The translations under genes and the position numbers were made by a program. From Planctomycetota bacterium (lineage in GTDB: Bacteria; Planctomycetota; Planctomycetia; Pirellulales; Pirellulaceae): 35,680 nucleotides of DNA. The notes under the pieces are model-generated. The model was not told the DNA's origin, made no database searches, and saw only the letters and a program-made list of their open reading frames with translations. Of this stretch, positions 27,453 to 35,541 are shown piece after piece; position 1 is the stretch's first letter, and the number at the start of each line of letters is the position of its first letter. Where the stretch lies: the NCBI GenBank assembly GCA_963204915.1, contig CAUJHS010000062.1, forward strand, positions 1 through 35,680, written 5' to 3'.

Positions 27453-29014
27453 AGCCGTCCATGAGTACCGCGACCACTTCTAAATACCTCCAACGCCAAG
27501 CCCGACCGGGAATTCCCCGCGGCACGACCGCGGCACGATTTATTGCGGCTCTAGTACTGATCCTTGCCGCAGCGCTTAAGCTCCACCAATGGGTTCGATA
27601 CCCCGGCGGAACGGATATTGGTGCGGCTTGGTTGGCGGGGCAGATTGCCGCCGAGTGGCTGCTCGCCTGTTGGTTGATCTCTGGGGCGCGGGTCAAGCTC
27701 GCGACCATCGCCGCGATCATCGCCTTCACGGCTTTCGCGATCTGGAACATGTACCATGGTCTTAGTGGCCGTCAGGACTGCGGTTGTTGGGGCACGGTCG
27801 AGATAAGTCCGTGGCTGTCATTTACCATCGATTTGGGGGTCGTTTTCATGCTCGGAGTCTTCTTCCCACGGCGTCGTTTACCTATGCCCGCACGTCTTGG
27901 TTTCCAGTCTTTGGTCGGATTCGTTGCGATTGCCGGCGCCGCTGTCGCGGCCGGAATCGTCTCAACCACGCAGCCGGCTAAACTTCAGGGCGATGGGCAG
28001 ATTGAAGGCGAGGAAAAGCAGGTGGTAGTCAACACTGCTTCCTGGGAGGGTCAGACCCTTCCCCTGCTCAACCATATCGATATCGCCGAACAACTTAAGA
28101 CCGGACTCTGGAAGGTCGTGTTCTATCGCAATAACTGCACCGCTTGCCAAGATGAACTCAAGACCACGATTGCAGACAGTCAAAAGAATGACAAGCCTCA
28201 AGTCGCCTTGGTGGAGGTTCCGCCGTTCACCGACGCCAAGCTGACAAAGATGGATAAGACTCGTGTCGTGCCCGGCCGTCTCAGCGACAAGCAAGACTGG
28301 ATTCTGACCACGCCACTTGTCGTCAACCTACAAGATGGAAAGGTCGTAGGCCTCACCTCGGCGGCCAAGACCACCCCATCCCAAAACACAGGCGCGGCCA
28401 AATTTACGGACAGTGTGCCACGGGAGAAAAGCCCATCGCATCATTTTGGTTATGTCGAGCCTCAGAGCACTCATCACACGGTCTTCGTCGTAAAGAATCC
28501 GTCTGACAAAACACTTTCGATCAAGGCAATCATAGCCGAATGCAGCTGCACTCGGGTCTTGTTCAAGCCGACGGAAATCCCCGCTCGAGGTGAGGTTGAG
28601 GTTCCGGTCGAGTTTGTCCCTCCTGCCGAGATGGGCGAGTACAGCAAACGAATCTTTGTGGTGGGAAATGGTACTGATCCAATTGCGACGTTGCAGGTTC
28701 GCGCGTCGATCGGGCTGGCACTTGGGGTGGAACCAAGCGCGTTGACTCTGCCCCGTGCCGCCAGCGAGGAGATATCAGTCACTGTCGTAAATCACGGGAC
28801 GACCGCAGTCAGGCTCCTCTATAGCACATCAACCATCAAAGGATGCACGGCTGTGGTACCACGTGAACCCATTGCACCGGGCGGATCTGTAAAACTCCCG
28901 GTCCGTTGGAGTGGAACCTCCGACGCTCGTTCGTTCGATGGGATTTTGCAAATCCACACGAATGACAAGCGCCAGCCAACCCTATCCGTTGGTCTCAGTA
29001 CTCTTAAACAGTAA
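27449..29014 (+). CDS. Membrane MauE-like/thioredoxin-like/DUF1573 fusion protein
   Basis: A protein of 521 aa from GTG 27,449 (or 517 from ATG 27,461). Residues 28-172 form five hydrophobic helices with a DCGCWG motif at 110-115, as in MauE/DoxX-type membrane proteins. Residues ~190-300 look thioredoxin-like with a CTAC pair at 230-233. Residues ~335-520 hold tandem Ig-like DUF1573-type domains with ECSCT at 364-368. Known relatives of the first two modules move electrons for disulfide chemistry outside the membrane; a role in folding secreted proteins would fit this operon but is inferred. The start overlaps the stop of the TPR gene, so it is the last gene of the operon. Confidence 0.85.
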   Translation: MKPSMSTATTSKYLQRQARPGIPRGTTAARFIAALVLILAAALKLHQWVRYPGGTDIGAAWLAGQIAAEWLLACWLISGARVKLATIAAIIAFTAFAIWNMYHGLSGRQDCGCWGTVEISPWLSFTIDLGVVFMLGVFFPRRRLPMPARLGFQSLVGFVAIAGAAVAAGIVSTTQPAKLQGDGQIEGEEKQVVVNTASWEGQTLPLLNHIDIAEQLKTGLWKVVFYRNNCTACQDELKTTIADSQKNDKPQVALVEVPPFTDAKLTKMDKTRVVPGRLSDKQDWILTTPLVVNLQDGKVVGLTSAAKTTPSQNTGAAKFTDSVPREKSPSHHFGYVEPQSTHHTVFVVKNPSDKTLSIKAIIAECSCTRVLFKPTEIPARGEVEVPVEFVPPAEMGEYSKRIFVVGNGTDPIATLQVRASIGLALGVEPSALTLPRAASEEISVTVVNHGTTAVRLLYSTSTIKGCTAVVPREPIAPGGSVKLPVRWSGTSDARSFDGILQIHTNDKRQPTLSVGLSTLKQ

Positions 29015-29020
29015 CACGTC

Positions 29021-29356
29021 TTACACCTTGGATCTAAGGCTGCTTCTCACAACTTGATCCCGTGAAAACGACCATTGCATAATTGCCGGCATCATCTCGC
29101 TAATCGTGCGCGGATGCACAATCATCACCAACACGTTGATCACTCGGCCCGCCCTTTCCCGTGGCGCCACCCGGAGATTCTTGGGTAGCCTTTTTCTCAG
29201 GATTTGGTCCTTGGCTTTGAGGTATTGAACCTGAAAGATCAGCTCCCCTCCGTCGACCGTGCCATCAGAACGCGGACCGAGTTGCGACCAAGAAATGTCA
29301 GTACGCGGCACACGAATGACCCTGGATTTGAAGCCCCGTTTATCGCTGTGTCTCAT
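29021..29356 (-). pseudogene. Degraded transposase/integrase-like N-terminal fragment
   Basis: An ORF of about 111 codons from ATG 29,356, overlapping the AAA+ gene by 17 bases. The segment ELIFQVQYLKAKDQILRKRL followed by APRERA and IVHPRTIS resembles, from memory, the N-terminal part of a DDE transposase/integrase family common in Planctomycetota (pattern: YLKAENxxLRxxLPKR, then a PxERxRL helix, then IVxPRTFxRW). About 10-15 residues between the last two blocks seem deleted, and no catalytic domain follows. It is therefore most likely a remnant; a small functional protein cannot be excluded. Confidence 0.45.
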
Positions 29357-30359
29357 GCTCCGCGAGACGTACGGCGCGGGCTTTTGAACGGAAATAGGTG
29401 GCACGCGACTGGCCGGTAAGTTTGATAAACCGCTCCACCCGCTCTCGCTCGGTGAGCAGGGTGGAGTCGAGCTGCAATGCCACCAAACAGGCTAGACGCG
29501 CATCAGGAATTAGCATCCGGAGCAGGCTCGAGCGCCAGTCAGCGAACCCCGCGCCGCGTAGCTGAGCTCCTTTACAGTAGTGTCGCATCGAGATCGCCGG
29601 GATGGAGGGCATTACGTCGGCGATGAACGCGTATACCTGACGATCCTCAAACCACTCGCCTACTTTTCGGTGGACTTCCTCATTGGAGGGGTCAAAATGC
29701 AGGATGATGGCGCGGTCTTCGAGCGCGCGTACATTAGCGTTGATGCTTCGCCACTCGTTTGCCACCAGAATGATGCGGCTGCGCGTGATGAAGGACGCCG
29801 GGACGTCGGGTGATTTGATGGTGAGGTTGGTCAGCCAGCTCACGCGGCGCGCCGTTTCGGTGTTACACAGCGGCTTGAGGAGACGGACACAATCGCTGTC
29901 GGCGTAGAGTTTGTCTAGATCGTCGAGCACAACAGGTAGGTCGCGGTGTTCCCAAAGGTGTCGGTAAAGGCCAAAGGTCTGCATGTGCCCCTCGACATAG
30001 AGTGTCTGAAGACCGGCGGCAGCGGACGAGCGATCTGGGACGGTCACGCGGAGTGCGCGTTTGACGCTCTCACTTTTGCCCGTCCCGTGCCTGCCGATGA
30101 GGAGGACGAGCCCCAGTTCGCCCAGCGAAAACTTGCACAGATACAGGTCAAGCTGTGCGTATGTTGTCAGGGTGATTGCCTCGCGGGGCACCATGGCTTT
30201 TTGGTGTCGCGTATTCATGATTCGACAGACGTTTTGAATCGATGTGATTGTGTCCGAACGCATGTAGCGGTGGCGTGGAGAAGGACTTTGCGAGACTTTG
30301 AGACGTCGCTTCGTAAGGTGATGGCCCGCCGTTGGTTCCTGAAATACATTTGGTCTCAT
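29340..30359 (-). CDS. AAA+ family ATPase with C-terminal HTH-like end
   Basis: A protein of up to 339 aa. Walker A GRHGTGKS lies at 89-96 and Walker B LPVVLDDLD at 141-149, with a likely sensor region (SRIILVANEW) around 200. The C-terminus (about 310-330, TGQSRATYFRSKARAV) looks like a small helix-turn-helix. This architecture suits an ATP-driven DNA-binding helper protein. The start is unsure: ATG 30,359 has no ribosome site, and ATG 30,218 (MNTRHQKAM) would still keep the whole ATPase. It is the sixth gene of the leftward island, just after the broken HNH-repeat gene, so the two may once have been coupled. Substrate and partner are unknown. Confidence 0.85.
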   Translation of the reverse strand: MRPNVFQEPTAGHHLTKRRLKVSQSPSPRHRYMRSDTITSIQNVCRIMNTRHQKAMVPREAITLTTYAQLDLYLCKFSLGELGLVLLIGRHGTGKSESVKRALRVTVPDRSSAAAGLQTLYVEGHMQTFGLYRHLWEHRDLPVVLDDLDKLYADSDCVRLLKPLCNTETARRVSWLTNLTIKSPDVPASFITRSRIILVANEWRSINANVRALEDRAIILHFDPSNEEVHRKVGEWFEDRQVYAFIADVMPSIPAISMRHYCKGAQLRGAGFADWRSSLLRMLIPDARLACLVALQLDSTLLTERERVERFIKLTGQSRATYFRSKARAVRLAEHETQR

Positions 30360-30387
30360 CCCGAAAGACCTGACTCGACCAGTTCGA

Positions 30388-31308
30388 TCACTGATGGCGC
30401 CGCCCCACTGCTTTAGACGGACGCCCCCTGCTTCGACGGTATTGGTCGGGGTCTAACCCTGCCGCCAAGAGCGCCGGGTACCAACCTCCATATCGCCGAA
30501 TCGCAGCCATCAGTAACGGCCGATCCTCCACGTACACGGCAAACGCGTGCATGCCCCGATTGGCACGCAGCCTGGTCACGATGGATGCGAGGATTTCTTG
30601 ATCAGATCAAAACTCGCCCGGCTCCCGGCAGCGACGCCCCACCGCATCGAACGCCCATTGATCGGTAGTAGGCGCTTTGAAGCCGCTCTCGAGGGAAGCG
30701 GAACGCATTTGTGACGGATCCATCCCGGTCTCGATCGCTGCCGTTCGATTGGCGGAAACCACGCCGGTGTATTGGTCTGGGTCGAGGCCCGCTGCGTCGA
30801 CCGCTGCCCGCCAGTCACCAAAGACACGGACCGCGGCTTGAATCAAAGACCTTGGCACCCTTGCCAAATCTAAGGATTCATTATTGAGGGCACGCTTGAG
30901 GACTCCTTCGATAACGCGCTCTCGCGACCAAGGCCGAACAAGGTGAAAAACAGCCGGATCGATCCCCGCCGCGATAACCGCCTTGTGCCATGTTCCGAAA
31001 ATTCTCCGCGCAGCCCGAACAAGACCGGCATGTCGCTTCTCCAGTTCGGCAAAGTGTGAAGGCTTGCGCCTACGTGACAGCGACTGAATCGATTTCAAGA
31101 TTCGCGTGGGATGCCATCGCTCCTGGGGGGTTACAAGTCCGGCTGAGACACCAGCGGTTGCAACCGCATGGCGCCATGATCCGAAGATTCGGGTCGCGGC
31201 CTGGTACATCTTGTTTTCGACCCCGCTACCTCCTCCCGCCGTGAGCGGAAGCCCGGCCGATTCACGCCGGAGAATCTCACGGATGATTTTGTCGCGCGAC
31301 CATTTCAT
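30388..31308 (-). pseudogene. HNH-associated (homing endonuclease) repeat protein interrupted by TGA
   Basis: A reading frame of 307 codons split by one in-frame TGA at 30,607-30,609. The intact 5' part (233 aa from ATG 31,308) contains three modules of ~55-60 residues. Each starts with Trp (WSRDKII, WHPTRIL, WSRERVI) and ends with FGSW/FGTW/FGDW...AG. They resemble the Pfam HNH_repeat family (homing endonuclease associated repeat), thought to bind DNA. After the stop the same frame continues into another module (SDQEILASI ... YGGWYPALLAAGLDPDQY). The TGA falls exactly where the conserved Trp should be, so a single TGG to TGA change explains it. A ~50-residue segment between modules 3 and 4 lacks the motif. 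No nuclease core is visible. The first part may still be translated. Confidence 0.75.
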
Positions 31309-31314
31309 CGGTGA

Positions 31315-32151
31315 TTAGGCCTTGGCATCGGCGATGACCGCCTCGAAACGCGAGACTACGGAAGGATGGCTCTGGTCGAGGTATTCTCGAACACGGGCGT
31401 TGGTTAAAAGAGAGCGTGCGTAAATGGCGAGCCTCAGCAGGTCGATCGTGTATTGCTTATAGAGCCGTGAGTAGAAGTCGTGTCTATGCTCCGCCTCCGC
31501 CAGTTTCTGAATCAACCCGTCTTTTCTTTGGCCGTTTTTATCCCAAGGGCTTTTCTTGTGTCCGCGTGTTTCGCGGAGAGGCCGCGGGGTTTTGAGGATC
31601 ATGGCGCGGGCGAACGCAATGCTGTAATCCTTGTATCCGTCCATCGCGGTAACGATTTCCTGCTGCCGCTCCGCCTCGACATGCGTCAGCTCCCGCGCAC
31701 AAGCCTTCGTAATCTTGCCTTGGTCGAAAGCCGTAGCGGCCGCGAGATGCAGTTGCTTAAGCAATTTGCGCTTTACGCGATGGGTGATGCTCAAAACGCC
31801 TAGCGCAGATGCTATTGATTGCTCGTCTAACTCCTCCAGCGATTTCTCTATCATCCGGTGTTCCTGCACGGGCGATATCCGGTTCACCATGCGGTTGCCC
31901 GTAAACGCCTCACGGTACTTTCCCACGATGCAGGGCGCCACCTCCGCCCCAAGCTCAGCCAGAGCACGGTATCGTTGGACGCCGTCCAGGATGAGATACG
32001 CATCCCCTTCGGGGTAAACAATCAAGGGCTCGATGAGCCCGATGGCCTTAATGCTGGCGAGAATCCTGTTGTACTCCTGCTTGCCCACCGTTCTGTCGCG
32101 AAGAGGCCGTAGTTGGCCCATGGGGACGTCGACGGCCTTGGATTCGTCCAT
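31315..32151 (-). CDS. RepB-type ParB-domain protein
   Basis: A 278-aa protein. I choose ATG 32,151, which has AGGG 6 bases upstream; a TTG at 32,166 is less likely. Residues 8-80 form a ParB N-terminal domain with the box DGVQRYRAL (56-64), where ParB proteins bind CTP. From about 100 the sequence fits the RepB plasmid-partition C-terminal family (Pfam RepB): a helical block, AERQQEIVTAM, DYSIAFARAMILKT and a C-terminal stretch with NARVREYL and HPSVVSRFEAV. I recall this pattern from proteins annotated as RepB C-terminal domain proteins found beside recombinases in Proteobacteria. It lies 21 bases after the other ParB-like gene and 6 bases before the HNH-repeat gene. No ParA partner is present. 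Confidence 0.85.
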   Translation of the reverse strand: MDESKAVDVPMGQLRPLRDRTVGKQEYNRILASIKAIGLIEPLIVYPEGDAYLILDGVQRYRALAELGAEVAPCIVGKYREAFTGNRMVNRISPVQEHRMIEKSLEELDEQSIASALGVLSITHRVKRKLLKQLHLAAATAFDQGKITKACARELTHVEAERQQEIVTAMDGYKDYSIAFARAMILKTPRPLRETRGHKKSPWDKNGQRKDGLIQKLAEAEHRHDFYSRLYKQYTIDLLRLAIYARSLLTNARVREYLDQSHPSVVSRFEAVIADAKA

Positions 32152-32172
32152 GGAATTCCCTTTCAAAATGGG

Positions 32173-33066
32173 TCATTTCGCCAATGAAACGGCGTAGCTC
32201 CCCGAAAGCTCGGGCCGTTTGTCCAGCCCTTCGGTTTCCAGCAACTCAACCAATTCCGAATCATTGAAAAGCTCCGCGACACCATCCAAAAGCGTGAAGA
32301 CGCGACGTTCCTTCACCTCTGCCTCCCGCACATACGACTCCTTGGCTTCGGTGGCGCTGGCGATATCGTTGGTCAGGGCTGCAACGGTGTATTCAGCTTG
32401 CGCCCGGCGTCCGTCCTTGCGTTTACGCGGATCAGCGCGAGCATTAATAATTGCTCGTACTCTTGAGAAGTTCTGACATCCCACGATCCCACGATCAAAT
32501 GCGTCCATAAGCACGTGCTGAATATTGGCACTATCGGTCTCCGCGACCAGCATGGCGAAGGAGATCGGAAACAGTCCCTGCTCGACGCCCTGGATCAGCC
32601 GATCCTCACCGTTTTTGACCAGCCCAATGAACTGCCGGATGTATTCCTCCGCGCGACACGCCACTTCGGCAATCTTGGCGAACGACCATCCTTCATCGTG
32701 CAATGCCTCGAGTTCTCGGGCGAACTCCATGGTGCCGGCTCGACTCCGCGCAAGGTTTTCCACGAGCGACTCAAGGTAGGCCTGTTTTCGTGTGCACGTC
32801 ACAACCTCAGCACGAATCTGCGTTCGCCCGAGCCGCTGCTGCGCGATCAGCCGCCCCTCACCACAAATCAACTCATAGAAGCCGTCTTTGACCAGAAACT
32901 TGTCATTGACCCGGATGTCCTTGAGCTGGCCGTTGGCACCGATGCTCTGCACGTTCAGGGCAAATTGCGCCTCGTCACGAAGCCGTGAATTGATCACCTT
33001 GATCTTGTCGATCGGGATCATTTCGCGGCGCCGGTCTTTCATCAGCACGATGGAAGCGGTAGTCAT
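32173..33066 (-). CDS. ParB/RepB/Spo0J-family protein
   Basis: A 297-aa ParB-like protein starting at ATG 33,066 with GAGGG shortly upstream. The N-terminal domain (about 16-90) has the CTP-box equivalent ICGEGRLIAQQRLG (67-80), followed by the conserved ENLAR motif (103-107). A helix-turn-helix lies at about 127-150 (SFAKIAEVACRAEEYIRQF). The C-terminal third is helical and charged, suited to dimerisation. In partition systems ParB spreads on DNA around its site. Here there is no ParA, and the gene sits 35 bases after a serine recombinase, so a role tied to recombination is more plausible; that is inference. Confidence 0.88.
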   Translation of the reverse strand: MTTASIVLMKDRRREMIPIDKIKVINSRLRDEAQFALNVQSIGANGQLKDIRVNDKFLVKDGFYELICGEGRLIAQQRLGRTQIRAEVVTCTRKQAYLESLVENLARSRAGTMEFARELEALHDEGWSFAKIAEVACRAEEYIRQFIGLVKNGEDRLIQGVEQGLFPISFAMLVAETDSANIQHVLMDAFDRGIVGCQNFSRVRAIINARADPRKRKDGRRAQAEYTVAALTNDIASATEAKESYVREAEVKERRVFTLLDGVAELFNDSELVELLETEGLDKRPELSGSYAVSLAK

Positions 33067-33101
33067 TACGCCCTCGCTAGTTGAAGGATCATTTCCAAAC
33101 C

Positions 33102-34589
33102 CTAGTGGCCGTACATGTCCAAGCGCGAGTGGGATGAGCCGAACAGCCGGATCCCACGCCCTCGGACCAACAGCCGTGGCAACGCCAAATACCCCAGGAT
33201 CTGAGGGACCTTGGGGCCCGAAACGGGAACCCCCAAGGTGATGTCTACGGCACCGCGATCATCGGGGCGGAAATACCAATACTGGTCGTACCCGTGCGGC
33301 ATCGGAACCGACGGCTGAATGAAGACCGTGAACTTTCGGTTGATGACCAGGAAATCGTCGTAGGCTTCGACATGGCTTGCGAGGCCACGGACGAGCCCTT
33401 CGACTTCTTCCCGGACTTGCCCCAACGCGATTCGGAAAACTTGCTGGTAGGCGGCGTCGAGCGAGGCGAAACGCGTGGCATAAGTGGTGGGCGAAGGAGC
33501 AAGCGGGTCGGCACGAACAAAAGATGGACGAATAAAGTCGTGCTGCTCAACTAGCCGTGTGAGTTCATCAAGCATGAACTCTGGTGTAAACCGGGAAGAA
33601 GATTCTTCGAGCGTTTGCTGAGCCCGGTCGAACGTGTCCTGTTTCACGAGCGGATCGAACGCCCGCGTCGTCCGCACCCATTGGTCATGGGGATTGCGCC
33701 GTGTCGGCGTCAACAGTTTTTGGGTTGTCTTGTTGTAGACCAGCGTGCCTACATAGACGGCGTTTTTGAGGATCCGCCGGATCATAGACGCATTCCAGGA
33801 GCGCCCACTGGCCGAAGCCACGCCGTCGCGGTTCAGATCCTCAGCGATCCGTTTAATGGTGTGCCCTGCCTCGGCGTACTCGTGGAATATCCGTTGCACC
33901 GCGTCGACCTCGGCTTCGTCTCCAAGCGTGAGCGTTACGCGTTGATTTTGAATGCTCTTACGCTGTCGCGGCGCCAAAACCTGAACGGGTCGGCGTGCTT
34001 CGTCCAACAAAAGCCGACGAAAACCGTAGGGCGGCTTTCTGCCGACCCAATAGCCCTGCTGGGCTATCTTCATGCAACCATGGAAGACCTTAACGCTCAG
34101 TTCCTTGCTGTACTGCGCGGCCCTGAATCGCTCGAATTGCACGTAGACTGGATAGAGCGGGTCATCGGGCCTGGGCATACCCAGGGTGGTATAAATGACT
34201 CGCTTGCCGTGGCGTTTGCATTCCGCGCTGTAGGTGGCTGAGAGGTCTATGTCCTGAAACCGCCCCCATCGGCTCACGTCCAGGCAAAGAACAAAATCAA
34301 AATCATTTCTCTTTTTCACCCAATTCGCCATCATGTCTTGAAAGGCGTCACGGCCCTCCGCGGTCAATCCAGACTTCCCGCGATCCGAAAACTCGTGAAT
34401 GATGTCGACACCGTTGGCCACTGCCCATTTGGTGACCAGCTCCTGCTGAATAGCGACAGAGTTTTCCTGCCGGTCCTGCGCTGAGTGTCTGTAATAGGCG
34501 ACGGCGCGGTAGCGCGGGGGCGCCGACTCGGGCTTTGGTTTTCCCCGGGCCCACCACAGACTCTGATTACCATTTGAAGATTCGCCCAT
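33102..34589 (-). CDS. Serine recombinase (resolvase/invertase superfamily, large type)
   Basis: A 495-aa site-specific DNA recombinase. The resolvase domain (about 28-180) has the nucleophile motif YYRHSAQDRQ (catalytic Ser36), FDFVLCLDVSRWGR for the second active-site Arg cluster, and a DRGKSG loop. A recombinase domain follows (about 195-310), with GYWVGRKPPYGF, IKRIAEDLNRDGV and MIRRILKNAVYVGTLVYNK. The C-terminal ~180 residues include a helical segment but no CxxC pairs, so the zinc-ribbon domain of phage-type large serine integrases seems absent. The active site looks intact. ATG 34,589 has a G-rich site upstream. It leads the recombinase-ParB-RepB gene set. Confidence 0.93.
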   Translation of the reverse strand: MGESSNGNQSLWWARGKPKPESAPPRYRAVAYYRHSAQDRQENSVAIQQELVTKWAVANGVDIIHEFSDRGKSGLTAEGRDAFQDMMANWVKKRNDFDFVLCLDVSRWGRFQDIDLSATYSAECKRHGKRVIYTTLGMPRPDDPLYPVYVQFERFRAAQYSKELSVKVFHGCMKIAQQGYWVGRKPPYGFRRLLLDEARRPVQVLAPRQRKSIQNQRVTLTLGDEAEVDAVQRIFHEYAEAGHTIKRIAEDLNRDGVASASGRSWNASMIRRILKNAVYVGTLVYNKTTQKLLTPTRRNPHDQWVRTTRAFDPLVKQDTFDRAQQTLEESSSRFTPEFMLDELTRLVEQHDFIRPSFVRADPLAPSPTTYATRFASLDAAYQQVFRIALGQVREEVEGLVRGLASHVEAYDDFLVINRKFTVFIQPSVPMPHGYDQYWYFRPDDRGAVDITLGVPVSGPKVPQILGYLALPRLLVRGRGIRLFGSSHSRLDMYGH

Positions 34590-34710
34590 CTGTCCCCCGG
34601 CGAGATGCGATGCTGACCGCAGCGCGGATCAGTCGCGTTGAAAAGTATGGCCGGAGACTGTGGGCTTTCGTGAGGTGGGTCTGTGGGTTCCCTGTGGGAT
34701 CTCTTGCTCG

Positions 34711-35181
34711 TCACTGGTGGTGGGAACTGAGCATGAGACCATAGGTTTGATGCTCACCCTTGATCGCCGAGGCAAGATCGTCCATGCCCGCCTCGATCAA
34801 CGCGCTGCGTAGATCACGAGCAACGGCTCGGATGGTGGCACGAGATCGCCTGTTGCCGTCCCACACATCCACCATCAGTTGCTCGTATGGCACGAAGTGA
34901 TTCAGTCTGCGCGCGAGTCTTTCAATGAATCGAAAAGGAATCATTCCCCCCAGGTGGCATTGTTTGCCATTCCATCGGACTGAAAACGTGGAGGTGTCGA
35001 CGATTGGGCGCGCACCTTGACGCGCACCAGTCGCAGATGATCGTGGCACGTGAGACTCGAATGGGACCAGGTCATCCAATATTTGCTCGGCTTCGTCCAA
35101 GCTCCGGACGGTCTCGACAAGGGAGGCTTTCATGATGTGGATGACAGCTTGTAGGCGGTAGACTGAATGATCGACGTGCAT
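34711..35181 (-). CDS. Winged-helix DNA-binding protein (OmpR/PhoB C-terminal type)
   Basis: A 156-aa protein from ATG 35,181, with GGGAG upstream. Residues ~62-152 match the Trans_Reg_C winged helix of OmpR/PhoB regulators: STFSVRWNGKQCHL, then FIERLARRLNHFVPYEQLMVDVW, then ATIRAVARDLRSALIEAG and a wing ending YGLML. There is no receiver domain; the first 60 residues are a short helical region. It lies upstream of the recombinase with a gap of 121 bases and may regulate the island, possibly through the repeated motif just upstream (35,419-35,551). Confidence 0.82.
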   Translation of the reverse strand: MHVDHSVYRLQAVIHIMKASLVETVRSLDEAEQILDDLVPFESHVPRSSATGARQGARPIVDTSTFSVRWNGKQCHLGGMIPFRFIERLARRLNHFVPYEQLMVDVWDGNRRSRATIRAVARDLRSALIEAGMDDLASAIKGEHQTYGLMLSSHHQ

Positions 35182-35418
35182 GGCTGTAAGCTCCCATTTT
35201 GCCGGCGAACTCCGCCGGTGATTGAGACATTTGGTCAGGACCCAACGGGGAGCACTCGTCGCAATGTGGGAGGGCCTCGCCTACATAGGAATGACCGCCC
35301 AGACGGCCGGGTGTTCGCCGTCCTGAGGGGCCTCTTATTATGGAGGGGCGGTTCGCCGGTCTGCCTCGATTGGCGGGCTCCCGCTGGTTTGGAGAAGGGC
35401 TGACGGCGGATTTTGGGC

Positions 35419-35444
35419 ATGTCAGGGTCAAGCGACCCTGACAT
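35419..35444. repeat. Perfect inverted repeat (11-bp arms, 4-base loop)
   Basis: ATGTCAGGGTC and its exact complement flank AAGC. No T-tract follows on either strand, so it does not look like a terminator. Each arm contains TGTCAGGGTC, which recurs nearby, so a protein-binding or recombination site is more likely. Confidence 0.8.
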
Positions 35445-35491
35445 CCGCAAGTCACAATCACGTCAAGTCTTAGCCGATTTTGCAGCCTGAA

Positions 35492-35501
35492 AACCCTGAC
35501 A
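35492..35501 (-). repeat. Third copy of the TGTCRGGGTY motif
   Basis: AACCCTGACA on the plus strand, i.e. TGTCAGGGTT on the minus strand, one base different from the hairpin arms. Confidence 0.5.
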
Positions 35502-35541
35502 AAACTGCCATAAATTCCGCCATATCATGGCCTTCATATGC

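Noticed and set aside
30164-30173. Additional TGTCAGGGT copy inside the AAA+ gene
   Set aside because: A single 9-of-10 match in coding sequence is expected by chance at this length.
30607-30609. TGA read as Trp (altered genetic code) or selenocysteine
   Set aside because: TGA ends gspL and the TPR gene in this window, and Trp is encoded by TGG in the other modules; no selenocysteine insertion hairpin is evident.
35072-35461. Minus-strand frame overlapping the winged-helix gene
   Set aside because: Biased Pro/Arg/Ser composition, overlaps a well-supported gene and carries no motif.
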